Below the pieces are notes generated by a model that worked only from the letters and a program-made list of their open reading frames with translations, was not told the origin of the DNA and searched no databases. From assembly GCF_022763345.1 (NCBI RefSeq), contig NZ_JALEGS010000005.1, positions 1 to 51,034 on the forward strand: DNA of 51,034 nucleotides. Reading direction: 5' to 3'. Source of the stretch: Phaeodactylibacter sp. (GTDB lineage Bacteria > Bacteroidota > Bacteroidia > Chitinophagales > Saprospiraceae). Positions 26,087 to 35,639 of the stretch are shown here, in pieces (the first letter of the stretch is position 1; every line of letters begins with the position of its first letter). Made by a program: the position numbers and the translations under genes.

Positions 26087-27274
26087 TTATCGTACGACGT
26101 TCAGCTTCCCGATTCCCCTTACTTCTTGGTTATTTTCTATGACACGGTACAAGTACAGCCCGGCCTGCAGGTCTGCAGGAAGGCTGAGGGGTACAATTTG
26201 TCCCTGTAGCCCGCTTACGGGCCAGACCGCGACCTGACGTCCGTGGGCGTCTACCAGCTCCAACATTCCATTATTGATGGTTGCTGGCATTTCCACAGAT
26301 AGCAGGGCACCTGCAACCACTGGATTAGGGAAGGCTTTAACCGCAACCGGCTTAGCCACTGCCTGTGATGTGGAGCTGACAAATTGTTTGATATCGTCGG
26401 AAACATTGAAGGAAATGACCTCGCCATTGCTATCTACCAAAATATTGGCAGCACTGCGGGGCAGCCCTTTAGCATAAATAAAGTAACGGGTCGTAATTTC
26501 GGTTTCCCCCTGTTCCAGCCCAAATGCGTCAAGCATCAGTTGAGGAGCAGGCTGGCCGCCCAAGGTGTAGTTGTCGGTAACGATCCGATTCCGCTTGACC
26601 AGCAGCCCCTCTGTTCGCACTGGCTCCAGATCGGCACCTAGTGGATTGGGCAGTATGACTTCACCGTATCCAGATACCTCGTAAAAAGCGCTGTCCTGGA
26701 TAATTTGCTGCGCAGGCACCCCCTGAAGGTTAAAAGCAGCCACCGTCACCAAGTAGTCTATGCTATAGGAGCTGTTATGACTCCAGGAGTCGCCGTAATT
26801 GAGGGGGAATTTTATTACATTCCTCGGCTGTACATTCTGTACAACCATTTCTAAAGCTTTTAGGGTGTCGGCAGCACCGCCAGTAAGTCCAGCCAGAGGA
26901 ATATCGACACTCTCGCCAATAAGCCCCCAGTTTCCGTAGGCCGTATCACTCAGCAAATTATAGGATGTGCTTTCTTGTATGGCGAGCCCGCCCAGGAAGC
27001 TTCCGAATGAGGGCTCTGTTATATTTGACTCCGGGAACAGGGGGCTCGAAGAAGCTTCGTAGTTTACCAGAAAGCTTTCCTCCAGAGCTACGCTGCTAAA
27101 ATCCCAAATCACCCCTTCGCCATCCTGTGGCACGGTCGCATTGGAAAAATCAACGGTCCAGGATTTATTCTGAGCACCAACCTCAAGAGTATAATCCTGA
27201 CGCTCAATGGTGACCTGTGCGTGTGCCAAAGCACCGAAAAAGAATAGTGCAAATGTTATAATAATTAGTCTCAT
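26087..27274 (-). CDS. T9SS-sorted secreted protein of unknown function
   Basis: 395 aa with a signal peptide (MRLIIITFALFFFGALAHAQ). The body (GVIWDFSSVALEESFLVNYE, KFPLNYGDSWSHN) is a beta-rich domain seen in secreted Bacteroidota proteins but with no family name I can support. The C-terminus is a T9SS sorting domain: AFPNPVVAGALLSVEMP, GLYLYRVIENNQEVRGIGKL. It is a single gene with its own terminator. The hybrid kinase gene lies upstream on the same strand. Confidence 0.8.
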   Translation of the reverse strand: MRLIIITFALFFFGALAHAQVTIERQDYTLEVGAQNKSWTVDFSNATVPQDGEGVIWDFSSVALEESFLVNYEASSSPLFPESNITEPSFGSFLGGLAIQESTSYNLLSDTAYGNWGLIGESVDIPLAGLTGGAADTLKALEMVVQNVQPRNVIKFPLNYGDSWSHNSSYSIDYLVTVAAFNLQGVPAQQIIQDSAFYEVSGYGEVILPNPLGADLEPVRTEGLLVKRNRIVTDNYTLGGQPAPQLMLDAFGLEQGETEITTRYFIYAKGLPRSAANILVDSNGEVISFNVSDDIKQFVSSTSQAVAKPVAVKAFPNPVVAGALLSVEMPATINNGMLELVDAHGRQVAVWPVSGLQGQIVPLSLPADLQAGLYLYRVIENNQEVRGIGKLNVVR

Positions 27275-27299
27275 CGGTAATGTTTTTTAGTGAGAAAAC

Positions 27300-27315
27300 A
27301 GTTGCTTTTGCAACT
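27300..27315. promoter_or_regulatory. Small palindrome in the leader of the T9SS protein gene
   Basis: AGTTGC-TTTT-GCAACT, a perfect 6-bp inverted repeat starting 26 nt upstream of the ATG at 27274. It could be an operator or a leader hairpin. Nothing else stands out in the 226-nt gap up to 27500. Confidence 0.3.
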
Positions 27316-27500
27316 TGTCCTGCTCCCACTTTGAGTAAACAAATGGGTCATTTTGTGCAGTCCCAGACAAACGACTGGGGTAAAACAAGGTAGCTACCAA
27401 AATCAAAAAACTGATGAGGCAAAGGTGAGGCAAAGTGCAGGAGGAAGAGTATCAAAAAACGATCATATCCTATCAAAAACCGATCAAACCCTTTGGTATA

Positions 27501-30284
27501 CTAGCTTTTCGGTGGATTTTTCGAAAAACTGCCAGGCGTTTCCCCGTATTTATCCTTGAAGCATTTGATGAAATAAGCGGTGCTGCTAAAGCCCGTTTGG
27601 AAAGCAATTTCAGCCACGGTGCCGCTCTGCTGCCTTAGCAAATCGGCGGCGCGTTGCAATCGGATGGACTGAATGAATTGATTGGTAGACTGATTGACCA
27701 GGGCGCGAAGCTTTCGGTTAAGCTGAGGCCTGCTCATACCAATTTCCCGGGCGAGGACATCCACGCTGAACTGCTCATCATCAAGGTGGCTCTCCACAAC
27801 GGCCAGTGCTTTTTCCAAAAACTCCTGATCAATGGAGTTGACCGTGACTTCCTCCGGTTTGAGTTCTACCGCTGCCGCAAAGCGCTGCCGAAGCAGTGCC
27901 CGAAGTTGGATGAGGTTGTGTATACGCACCCGAAGCTCTTCAGCGTCGAAAGGTTTGGCCAGGTAGTCGTCCGCACCGGTGCGCAAGCCCTGTAGTTTTT
28001 CCTCCTGCTCGGCTTTAGCGGTCAGCAAGATAACAGGGATATGGCTCGTGCGTACATCCCCCTTTAAGGCAGCGCACACTTCATAACCATTTTTACGGGG
28101 CATCATCACATCGCTCACGATCAGGTCAGGCATATGCTTCCGGGCTTTTTCGATGCCCGATTGCCCGTCCCCAGCTTCAATGATCTTAAACGCCATTTCA
28201 AGGCGCTGCCGGATAAACGCCCGGACTTCATCATTGTCCTCGATCAGCAGTACGGTAGCCTTCGGCTGATTGGAGGTGGCAACGCGCTGATCGGGCGCTT
28301 TTTTAATGGCTTGTACCTGAGCAGCAAAAACAGTGCCTGACTGCACAGGTACCTCTACGCGCTCTTCAGCCCGTAAGTGCCCGCTCCCCAACGGCAGAAA
28401 AACCCGGAAAGTAGCTCCCTCCCCTTCCCGGCTTTCCAGCTCAATACGGCCGTGATGCAGCCGGACAAGTTCCCGGCTAAGTGCCAGCCCTACACCGGTC
28501 CCCACCTCAGGAGAAGCTGACACCTGAAAAAACCGGTCGAAGACTTTATCCTGCTGCGATTGTGGTATGCCGGGCCCTGTATCCGCCACATTGATACAAA
28601 ATTCCTGACCTGCCTGAGCCAGACTTACCACTACACTACCCCCGGAAGGAGTGAATTTCAGGGCATTGGAGAGCAGATTATTGACCACTTTTTCCAGCTT
28701 GCCAGCTTCGTAGTACAATTCAACAGAAGGTTGTTTACTCTTGACGGAAAGGTGGATTTGGCGGTCATGCGCCAGGGATTCAAAAGCAAAAACAAGGCTA
28801 CGCACCAGAGAAACTACGTCCTGTTTGCTGGCTCTTAACGCCATTTTTCCAGCTTCCAGCCTTGATAATTCCAGAAGCTCGTTCACCAGATGGAGCTGAT
28901 TGTTGGCATTGCGGAAAGCGATCTCAAGCAACTGCCGCTCCTTTGGCTCCGGCTGACGCTCCAATAGCTGTTGCAAAGGTCCCAACATCAATGTAAGCGG
29001 TGTACGGAACTCGTGGGACAAATTGGTGAAAAACCGGGTCTTCAGGGCGTTGAGCTCCTCAAACTGTTCTTTCTTCTTGCGCAAAGTCGTAACCCGTTCA
29101 AATAAAATGAAAAACAGGAATCCGGAGAAAAACAACAGCCCGACCTGAAAACTATACCGCAGCCCAAAACTACCGGGCAGTACTTTCGAATTACTCATCA
29201 GGAACAGAATACCTCCTGCAAACAAAATAAAAAAGGGCCACACCAGTGTACGGGCCGTGCTTTGACCTTTCCTGGCCAGGTAGGCGACTGGAATAATGCT
29301 CAGCAGCGCCCAAAGCCCGAGACACATATCGGTGACCACCCGGGCAAACTGCAAATCATTAAGTACCCCAATAAGCAGGTAAGGCGCCAATGCTGTCCAT
29401 CCAGAAAACCAGGTGTACACTTGATAATACCGAGGCATCTGCCGCCGCAACTGGACGAAGTCTACCACAAACAAGCTGGCGAAAACCACGATTCCGGAAA
29501 GCGCGAAGACGAATATGGGCAAAGGGTCAGTAGGCTTTGGAAATTGGCCCAACAAACCTGACAGCCCGTACCGGTCAGCAAAATAAAGCGCTGCACTCAG
29601 CATCATACCAGCATAAAACAAAAAGACCCGTTCCCGGAATATCCAGGCCATCAGCCCGCCCAGAACCGCAAGTAACACCAGTAAACCAGAGTAGAAAGCC
29701 TGCCAGGAGAGCCGGTCAATCATTCTATTAACGGTTGGCAATACCGGATAAATGAAGAGGTGGCGGTAATGCTCCTCCGGCGTCTCATCCTGAAAGTAAA
29801 CTTGAAAAAAGAGGGTTTGAGTTTGCCCGGGATCGATATTGAGCCACAAATACTGATAGGGGGAACTCAGGCGGGCACTCCTGTCGGTCATAAAACGGCT
29901 GTTGAACTGCTCATCAATAAGGGTGCTATCCTGTACCACAAAAAGACGAACAGCATCTGCATACATGCAAAAACTCAAAGCCGCACGTAGGGTATGATCG
30001 GTGGCATTCAACAGCCGGATAGCAGACCATGAGCCGTCAGCCGTAACTTCCTGCCCGCTGTTCAAAAAAGGTTGCAGCAAAGTCAGCGCTTCCAAAGCAT
30101 CGGGGAAGCTATACAGGGTGTCTTTCAACTCCACCTCTGCTTCTACAGCTCTTTCCATCTGAAAAAGAGGGATATCCTGCCCTGCCAGCCCATGGCTGAG
30201 GGCTACACAGGCGACAAGGACGGCCACAACTTTCATACGAAATGAGCCTGACAGAAATGCCTTGCTCTCTTTTTTTGCAACCAT
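27501..30284 (-). CDS. Hybrid sensor kinase / response regulator / AraC one-protein regulator (7TM-DISM type)
   Basis: 927 aa. A signal peptide and a periplasmic 7TMR-DISM-like domain (to about residue 190) are followed by about seven helices (about 195-395). Then come HisKA with the phospho-acceptor in NLSHEFRTP (about 425), HATPase (NNLLSNALKF, DTGPGIP, GVGLALS), a receiver starting LLIEDNDEVR with phospho-Asp in DLIVSDVMMP (about 725), and an AraC helix-turn-helix domain (about 820-927: LAREIGMSRPQLNRKLRALV). It senses an envelope signal and controls transcription directly. A second ATG at 30236 (MKVVAVLVACVALSHGLAGQ) gives a more normal signal peptide. The targets are unknown. Confidence 0.92.
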   Translation of the reverse strand: MVAKKESKAFLSGSFRMKVVAVLVACVALSHGLAGQDIPLFQMERAVEAEVELKDTLYSFPDALEALTLLQPFLNSGQEVTADGSWSAIRLLNATDHTLRAALSFCMYADAVRLFVVQDSTLIDEQFNSRFMTDRSARLSSPYQYLWLNIDPGQTQTLFFQVYFQDETPEEHYRHLFIYPVLPTVNRMIDRLSWQAFYSGLLVLLAVLGGLMAWIFRERVFLFYAGMMLSAALYFADRYGLSGLLGQFPKPTDPLPIFVFALSGIVVFASLFVVDFVQLRRQMPRYYQVYTWFSGWTALAPYLLIGVLNDLQFARVVTDMCLGLWALLSIIPVAYLARKGQSTARTLVWPFFILFAGGILFLMSNSKVLPGSFGLRYSFQVGLLFFSGFLFFILFERVTTLRKKKEQFEELNALKTRFFTNLSHEFRTPLTLMLGPLQQLLERQPEPKERQLLEIAFRNANNQLHLVNELLELSRLEAGKMALRASKQDVVSLVRSLVFAFESLAHDRQIHLSVKSKQPSVELYYEAGKLEKVVNNLLSNALKFTPSGGSVVVSLAQAGQEFCINVADTGPGIPQSQQDKVFDRFFQVSASPEVGTGVGLALSRELVRLHHGRIELESREGEGATFRVFLPLGSGHLRAEERVEVPVQSGTVFAAQVQAIKKAPDQRVATSNQPKATVLLIEDNDEVRAFIRQRLEMAFKIIEAGDGQSGIEKARKHMPDLIVSDVMMPRKNGYEVCAALKGDVRTSHIPVILLTAKAEQEEKLQGLRTGADDYLAKPFDAEELRVRIHNLIQLRALLRQRFAAAVELKPEEVTVNSIDQEFLEKALAVVESHLDDEQFSVDVLAREIGMSRPQLNRKLRALVNQSTNQFIQSIRLQRAADLLRQQSGTVAEIAFQTGFSSTAYFIKCFKDKYGETPGSFSKNPPKS

Positions 30285-30357
30285 GATTTAAAAGTACGAT
30301 TTTCGGGAGTAACCATACTTCATTTAACGCTATGGCATTAAATACAGGTCTCGAAAT

Positions 30358-31167
30358 TCATCCCGCCCCCTTTCGCTGATGGTAAGAACGGCGCAAAATC
30401 TGCCCCGCCACAGCAGGCATAAAACGATTGGCAAAACCATTCAGCTTTCCCAGCAGGGTAAAAATACGCCTGGCCTCGCGCCTTTCAATCATCCGGATAA
30501 TGCGGGCAGCAACTACCCCAACGGGTTCCTGCTTGACAAAATCGCGGGATGGTTGCGGTATAAGCGCCCCAGCTTTATCATAAATGGCTTTTTGAGGATC
30601 GTTTTCGGTGAACCCGACGAAGGCAATACCTACATGAACACCGTGCCGCTCCTCTTCCATCCTGAGGGCTTCGGATAGTGTTTTGAGCGCAACTTTGGAG
30701 GCGCTGTACACCGCATGCCCTGGAACACCCCGGAAGGCTGCAATGCTGGATACAAAGAAAACTGTACCCCGGCTTTCACGAAGGTGAGGCAAAGACTGCT
30801 GTGTCACATACACACTGCCCAGATAATTCACTTCTGTCACTTTGCGAAAAACGTCAGACGAAAGTTCGCTTACATCTCCTTCTGCTGAAATACCGGCGTT
30901 GTTGACCACTACATCAAGTTGCCCAAAGTGGTTAAGCGTTTCGGCCACCAGACGGGCACAATCTTCAGGCTTGGAAACATCACCGGGAATACCTGCAAGC
31001 TCCTCATAACCCTGCTCCTGAAAAGCCTGCAGCGTTTGAGAAAGGCGGGCGGCATTGCGGGCGTTGAGCGCCACACAGGCGCCTTTTTTCAGAAGTTGCG
31101 CAGCCAGCTCCCGCCCAATACCGATACTCGACCCGGTAATGAGGACGACTTTATTTTTCCAATCCAT
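30358..31167 (-). CDS. Short-chain dehydrogenase/reductase
   Basis: 269 aa from the ATG at 31167 (MDWKNKVVLITGSSIGIG), chosen because AAAAGGAAC sits 5 nt upstream and the cofactor motif is then N-terminal; the frame to 31221 adds 18 implausible residues. Classical SDR signs: TGSSIGIG (11-18), NNAGIS, the catalytic Ser in VFFVSSIAAF, and YSASK. The C-terminal extension with two Arg-rich stretches (IRMIERREARRIF) may associate with membranes. Substrate unknown. Confidence 0.9.
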   Translation of the reverse strand: MDWKNKVVLITGSSIGIGRELAAQLLKKGACVALNARNAARLSQTLQAFQEQGYEELAGIPGDVSKPEDCARLVAETLNHFGQLDVVVNNAGISAEGDVSELSSDVFRKVTEVNYLGSVYVTQQSLPHLRESRGTVFFVSSIAAFRGVPGHAVYSASKVALKTLSEALRMEEERHGVHVGIAFVGFTENDPQKAIYDKAGALIPQPSRDFVKQEPVGVVAARIIRMIERREARRIFTLLGKLNGFANRFMPAVAGQILRRSYHQRKGAG

Positions 31168-31252
31168 CAGTGTTCCTTTTCGTACAACCCCAACTTGCAA
31201 GATCGCCTGTTGTGCTGCCAAAAATAGGAAGATTCATGAACTATGCGCCCTA

Positions 31253-34200
31253 CTACTCCCTGAGCAACACCATAGGCAACCGGACAACTTCCTCTTTATG
31301 CCGCACCTCTACCCAGTAAAAACCCTGTGGCAGCCCCTGCAGAGGCAATTGGCGCTCCCGGTCAGAACGCACTGCAGACAGCGTTTGCAGGCACTGTCCC
31401 TGAGCCGTAAGGATACGGACTCTCGCTGGGCCTTGACCGGACAAAGTGCAAAAACCCCGGGCAGGATTGGGCGCCAGAGACCACCCACCGCTCTCTACGG
31501 TCTCCGACAGCTGCGTGAGGATACTGATTTCGTAGCGGACCAGGCTATCGCAACCGGCATGGCTAAGATAGGCCTCCGTTATAGCCGTATCGCCTTGTAT
31601 AAACACTCCTTCCCACCAGCCTGCCTCTGCGAGACTGACTTCCTCTACGGTGGTATCCTGTAGGGTCAACACATCGATATGGTGCCAAACGACGCTATCC
31701 CGCAAGGGGTCTACAAAGCGCTCTACCAAGATGGTATCTGCATAAAGCGCCTGACCCAGGTATACCGCTCCCGGACAAAGACTGGCATATACCACCCCAG
31801 CCACTACCGGCTTTTCAATTTGATGGGTTACCGTATTGGTAATGACCGGTGGGTTGAAATCGAAATAAATGCCCGCCCGGTTTTCGATAAGGGTTGCTGG
31901 AAAAATACCAGCATGGGGCCGAATGGAAAAGGCAAAGAAGCCATGGCTTTCTGGCTCATTACTGGTGCTGTCAGGCAGCAAAATCTCCGGGTATTCGATC
32001 ACCAATATCCGATCCGGCAATAAGTACCACTGATGCTCATGCGAACCACCCTCCGCCCGGAATGTGCTCAGATCAAGCTCAGGCGACAGAGTATCCCGTA
32101 TGGTCACGTTCCGGGCCATATCAGTGCCTACATTCTGAAAGTGAATGGTGTACTGCAGTTCTTGTTCTGCAGGGATGAGGTGGTCTGGGCTAAACCCTCG
32201 GGGATAGGCTTCCTTTATATTGGGGTCATAAGCCCCTATAACCGGGCGGCACTGCTCTACTTCAAAGACACTCCCGTTGTCGTTGGGAAAGGCAGTCAAC
32301 AGACCGGTATCCAGAGGCGCCAGGCAGCCCTGTGCTAAAAGTCGGATTGGTTCGGGTGAGGGGTGCCCTTCCGGCTGCGCAGCTTCCAACAGATAGGCGG
32401 TGGAATCGGCAGGCGCAGCGAGCAAAACGGACTCCCCTGGCAAAACCTCAAGCCCTCCACTCTGCAAAAGCACAATATCATCATTAACAATATTGAGCTC
32501 ATAGGGTACAGGGATACTCACCGGGCCAAAGCCAGTGTTTTCGATTTCCCATTTCAGGCTGTCCTGCTCACAGCGGTAAGTCGCCCGGAGATTGCCCCCT
32601 TCCCAATCGGTCAAGCCAGGCGCACATAAAGTATCCGGGCTGATGCGCGCCTGATAACAGAGCACCTCGCCCAGGATCAGTTGTTCGCAGTCCGGCTCCA
32701 TTTGAACCACTACCTCACCTTCTGCCTCCACCTCAACAGCGCCCAGCTCAAAAGTCAGGGACGTATCGGTTTGCATACTCCAGGGCACAGAGGCAGATAC
32801 AGGCGTCATCCGGTGATTAAAAAATAACTGAATGACCACGGAGTCCGCAGAAACGGTACCAGCGTTATTGTAATGCAGCACTACATTAGAGTTGAAGCAC
32901 TGCCGGACCGGGCTCAGCGCCATATCCAGTTCCATGAGGGGGCAGGAAACGGTTGGTGACACGGCGAAATTTATCTCGAGAGGCCCGGTGCCTTGCAGCA
33001 TAGTATCGGTCGGACAAGCCTGCCAGTAGTCATTGGGTAGTACCGGAGCGAGCGTATAGGCAGTGGTGTCATTGGGGAGATAGCCGGCATAGTAGCCCGT
33101 GGCGGTGGGTGTGAACACCTGTTGAGGCCCGTCCTGTCCTTCCAGCAGCAGTTGCCCATCGGGGAGCCCTGGCCAATCCGTACTGAAAGTACAGGTGAGG
33201 GCTGTATCCCAGACCATTTGCCCCTGTACCAGTTGCTGACTTGAGAAGTTGGGCTGGTAGGCCATAATCTCCTGACTACCGGTGATCAATTCAGGGGTGC
33301 CATCGCCATTTAGGTCTGCCCGGCAGGCATTCTGATATAAAGCCGGGGGCAGGTAATGATCAAAGGGCGATGGCAGGAAAGGGGTGGATATAAAACCCGT
33401 TGCCCCCACATTAAAGGAGAAGCCTTCCCCGGTCACATAATCCGGCAAGCTGTCTGTGTTGAGCCTTTCCTCAGTGATTATGTAAGTGTTTCCAGCATAA
33501 CCACGCTCCAATGCGGGCGTAAATGCCTGCTGAACCGTATCATAAGACACCATTCCCAGCACCCCCTGAATGCCTTGAATAACGTACCGCCCACGCAAAT
33601 CCTGCCGCCCATCCATGTCATAGTCCCCGGCAAACAAATGGTCTACGCCAAACATGCCTCCGATTTCCTGCAAATCGCTAAACTGACCACTCGCCCCCTC
33701 TTGGAGGGCAAAAAATGTCCCATCATTTAGACGGAGTACAAGGTCTGCATCCTCATCCTGATCAAGATCATCCATCAGAATGCCGGAATACACATAAGCG
33801 GCTCCGAATTGGTCCGGAATGGCCACCTGAGGGAACAGGCTGCCTCCGTTGCTCCATTCATTCCATAGCACCACCACCCCGCTCTCGCGCGTGAGCAGCA
33901 CTATATCCTGATCGCCATCCCCATCGGCATCAGCGACATCAAAATGATGCCCCTGTCGAAGCTCAAACTGTGGAAAAGACAGCGTATCCCCCGTGCTGCT
34001 GTTCCAAATCACCGGCAACCAATTCACAGCACCGGAGGAGAACGTTCCAACACCATCTGGCAAACCGTCTCCATCGAAGGCAGCAAACTCAAAAAAACCA
34101 AGCCCGCCCGGAGCATCCCACAGGGAAACCGGCGTTTCAAAATTTTGACCTGCGCCTTCATTGCGCAACCAGGCGATGCCTGTATCATCGCAAAATATTA

Positions 34201-35524
34201 GATCGGTTTGCCCATCTGAATCCCAATCCCAGGGTAGGATGTCCCGCAGGAACGACGTAGTACGGTTGAGCGACGCGGGTGAAGCCGGACTGATTAAGGG
34301 GCCTCCTCTCCAAAAGATAGGGACTGAACCAGACAGCAGGTCATTATCGTCGCCGTAAGTAATCAGATCAGCTATGCCATCTCCGTTGAGGTCAGCCGAA
34401 ACCAGTTTGACCCCGGTTGGCGTGCCGTCAATCAGATTATTGGTAAAGCCAAGCTGACCGTTCGGCATGCGCTCCATCCAGACATAGCCCAGGTTTTGCT
34501 GAAAGGCAATAAGGTCTGTGTCCCCATCTTGGTCTGCGTCAGCCACGGTGTGGGCAGTCATGCCTGAAGTTTCGCCACTTTGCCAGAAAATCTGAGCTTC
34601 CCCCCAGGGTGCCAACTGTAGGTAAGTTGTATACGCGCGGTCGTAAGCGCCGTTGCCAGTGTGGGAATAGACCGCATCAGGGAAGCCATTACCTGTGACG
34701 TCCACGACTGACATATCACAGTCAAACCAGGCATGTTTGTCGGGTTCAGACTCCAAAAAGCTCCGATACAGGGCGCTATACGCCTCCCCTGTCCATTCCA
34801 AAACATGCAGGGTCAACTCCGTACTTTCTGAGGTGTGGTAATTTTCCAGCATTAAAATATCGAGGTCACCGTCCTGATCTACATCTGCCAGCTCCATGTC
34901 CACCAGGGAAGGATGATGCACGACATCGCTGTAGACGAGTTGGGGTACGAAAGCCTGACCATTGCCAGCGCTAAGGTTTACCCATACCAAATCAGCATCC
35001 AGCCCGATCACTACATCCAGCCAGCCATCGCCATCTATATCCCCGACCTTTAACCGCTCGTAAGGCTTTACAGGACCGTGATGGTAAGGCTCATGACTGC
35101 CCGGCTGCAGATGCCCCGAGCCATCGTTGGCCCAATACGGTACCGTTTCCCGTGCGCGGTAGGCATCCACGACATCCAGATCGCCATCCTGATCCATATC
35201 TGCCAGCTCAAACTCGCCCTGAAAGTTGTGGCTGCTGGCCCAGGCCGAATCCCCGTACAAACGTGGCCAGGCTAAATGACTTTGCCCGTCCAGATTCTCG
35301 AATATTGCAATGTGCCCGTCCCAGCCCTTGCAGGTCGCTACCACATCCTCATCTCCGTCACCGTCCATATCCCCGGTTTTCACCACCAACAGGTCGAAGC
35401 GGTCCATTATGACCTGCACATTCTCCCGCTCCAGTTGGGCGTGTAAATTCCAGCAGATCATCCCGGCCAGCAGGCTCAGCAAGGCTCTTTTTGTGTAGCG
35501 TACCATATTGATATTCTTTTTCAT
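31253..35524 (-). CDS. Giant FG-GAP/VCBS-repeat T9SS surface protein
   Basis: 1423 aa. After a signal peptide (ALLSLLAGMICWNLHAQ), the first ~750 residues hold many FG-GAP/VCBS-type repeats with calcium-binding DxDxDGDxD cores (GDMDGDGDEDVV, ADMDQDGDLDVV, GDIDGDGWLDVV, ADADGDGDQDIV), predicting beta-propellers. The C-terminal third has DUF11-like repeats (QYTIHFQNVGTDMARNVTIR), and the end is a T9SS sorting domain (LAPNPARGFCTLSGQG and GFYWVEVRHKEEVVRLPMVL). It is probably an adhesin or matrix protein. It is divergent from the next gene. Confidence 0.9.
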   Translation of the reverse strand: MKKNINMVRYTKRALLSLLAGMICWNLHAQLERENVQVIMDRFDLLVVKTGDMDGDGDEDVVATCKGWDGHIAIFENLDGQSHLAWPRLYGDSAWASSHNFQGEFELADMDQDGDLDVVDAYRARETVPYWANDGSGHLQPGSHEPYHHGPVKPYERLKVGDIDGDGWLDVVIGLDADLVWVNLSAGNGQAFVPQLVYSDVVHHPSLVDMELADVDQDGDLDILMLENYHTSESTELTLHVLEWTGEAYSALYRSFLESEPDKHAWFDCDMSVVDVTGNGFPDAVYSHTGNGAYDRAYTTYLQLAPWGEAQIFWQSGETSGMTAHTVADADQDGDTDLIAFQQNLGYVWMERMPNGQLGFTNNLIDGTPTGVKLVSADLNGDGIADLITYGDDNDLLSGSVPIFWRGGPLISPASPASLNRTTSFLRDILPWDWDSDGQTDLIFCDDTGIAWLRNEGAGQNFETPVSLWDAPGGLGFFEFAAFDGDGLPDGVGTFSSGAVNWLPVIWNSSTGDTLSFPQFELRQGHHFDVADADGDGDQDIVLLTRESGVVVLWNEWSNGGSLFPQVAIPDQFGAAYVYSGILMDDLDQDEDADLVLRLNDGTFFALQEGASGQFSDLQEIGGMFGVDHLFAGDYDMDGRQDLRGRYVIQGIQGVLGMVSYDTVQQAFTPALERGYAGNTYIITEERLNTDSLPDYVTGEGFSFNVGATGFISTPFLPSPFDHYLPPALYQNACRADLNGDGTPELITGSQEIMAYQPNFSSQQLVQGQMVWDTALTCTFSTDWPGLPDGQLLLEGQDGPQQVFTPTATGYYAGYLPNDTTAYTLAPVLPNDYWQACPTDTMLQGTGPLEINFAVSPTVSCPLMELDMALSPVRQCFNSNVVLHYNNAGTVSADSVVIQLFFNHRMTPVSASVPWSMQTDTSLTFELGAVEVEAEGEVVVQMEPDCEQLILGEVLCYQARISPDTLCAPGLTDWEGGNLRATYRCEQDSLKWEIENTGFGPVSIPVPYELNIVNDDIVLLQSGGLEVLPGESVLLAAPADSTAYLLEAAQPEGHPSPEPIRLLAQGCLAPLDTGLLTAFPNDNGSVFEVEQCRPVIGAYDPNIKEAYPRGFSPDHLIPAEQELQYTIHFQNVGTDMARNVTIRDTLSPELDLSTFRAEGGSHEHQWYLLPDRILVIEYPEILLPDSTSNEPESHGFFAFSIRPHAGIFPATLIENRAGIYFDFNPPVITNTVTHQIEKPVVAGVVYASLCPGAVYLGQALYADTILVERFVDPLRDSVVWHHIDVLTLQDTTVEEVSLAEAGWWEGVFIQGDTAITEAYLSHAGCDSLVRYEISILTQLSETVESGGWSLAPNPARGFCTLSGQGPARVRILTAQGQCLQTLSAVRSDRERQLPLQGLPQGFYWVEVRHKEEVVRLPMVLLRE

Positions 35525-35639
35525 GCTGCTAAAATGCAGGTATTGAGAGGGTGCTGCAAGAACAATTTATACTATTTATACAATCTTTAAATTATCTTTA
35601 TAATTGATTTTCAATTCTTTAAACCATAAAAACTACAAA

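Noticed and set aside
23496..27274. Polysaccharide utilisation locus centred on the TonB receptor
   Set aside because: No SusD-like gene or glycosidase is adjacent. The receptor has its own gap on both sides, so a classical Sus locus is not supported.
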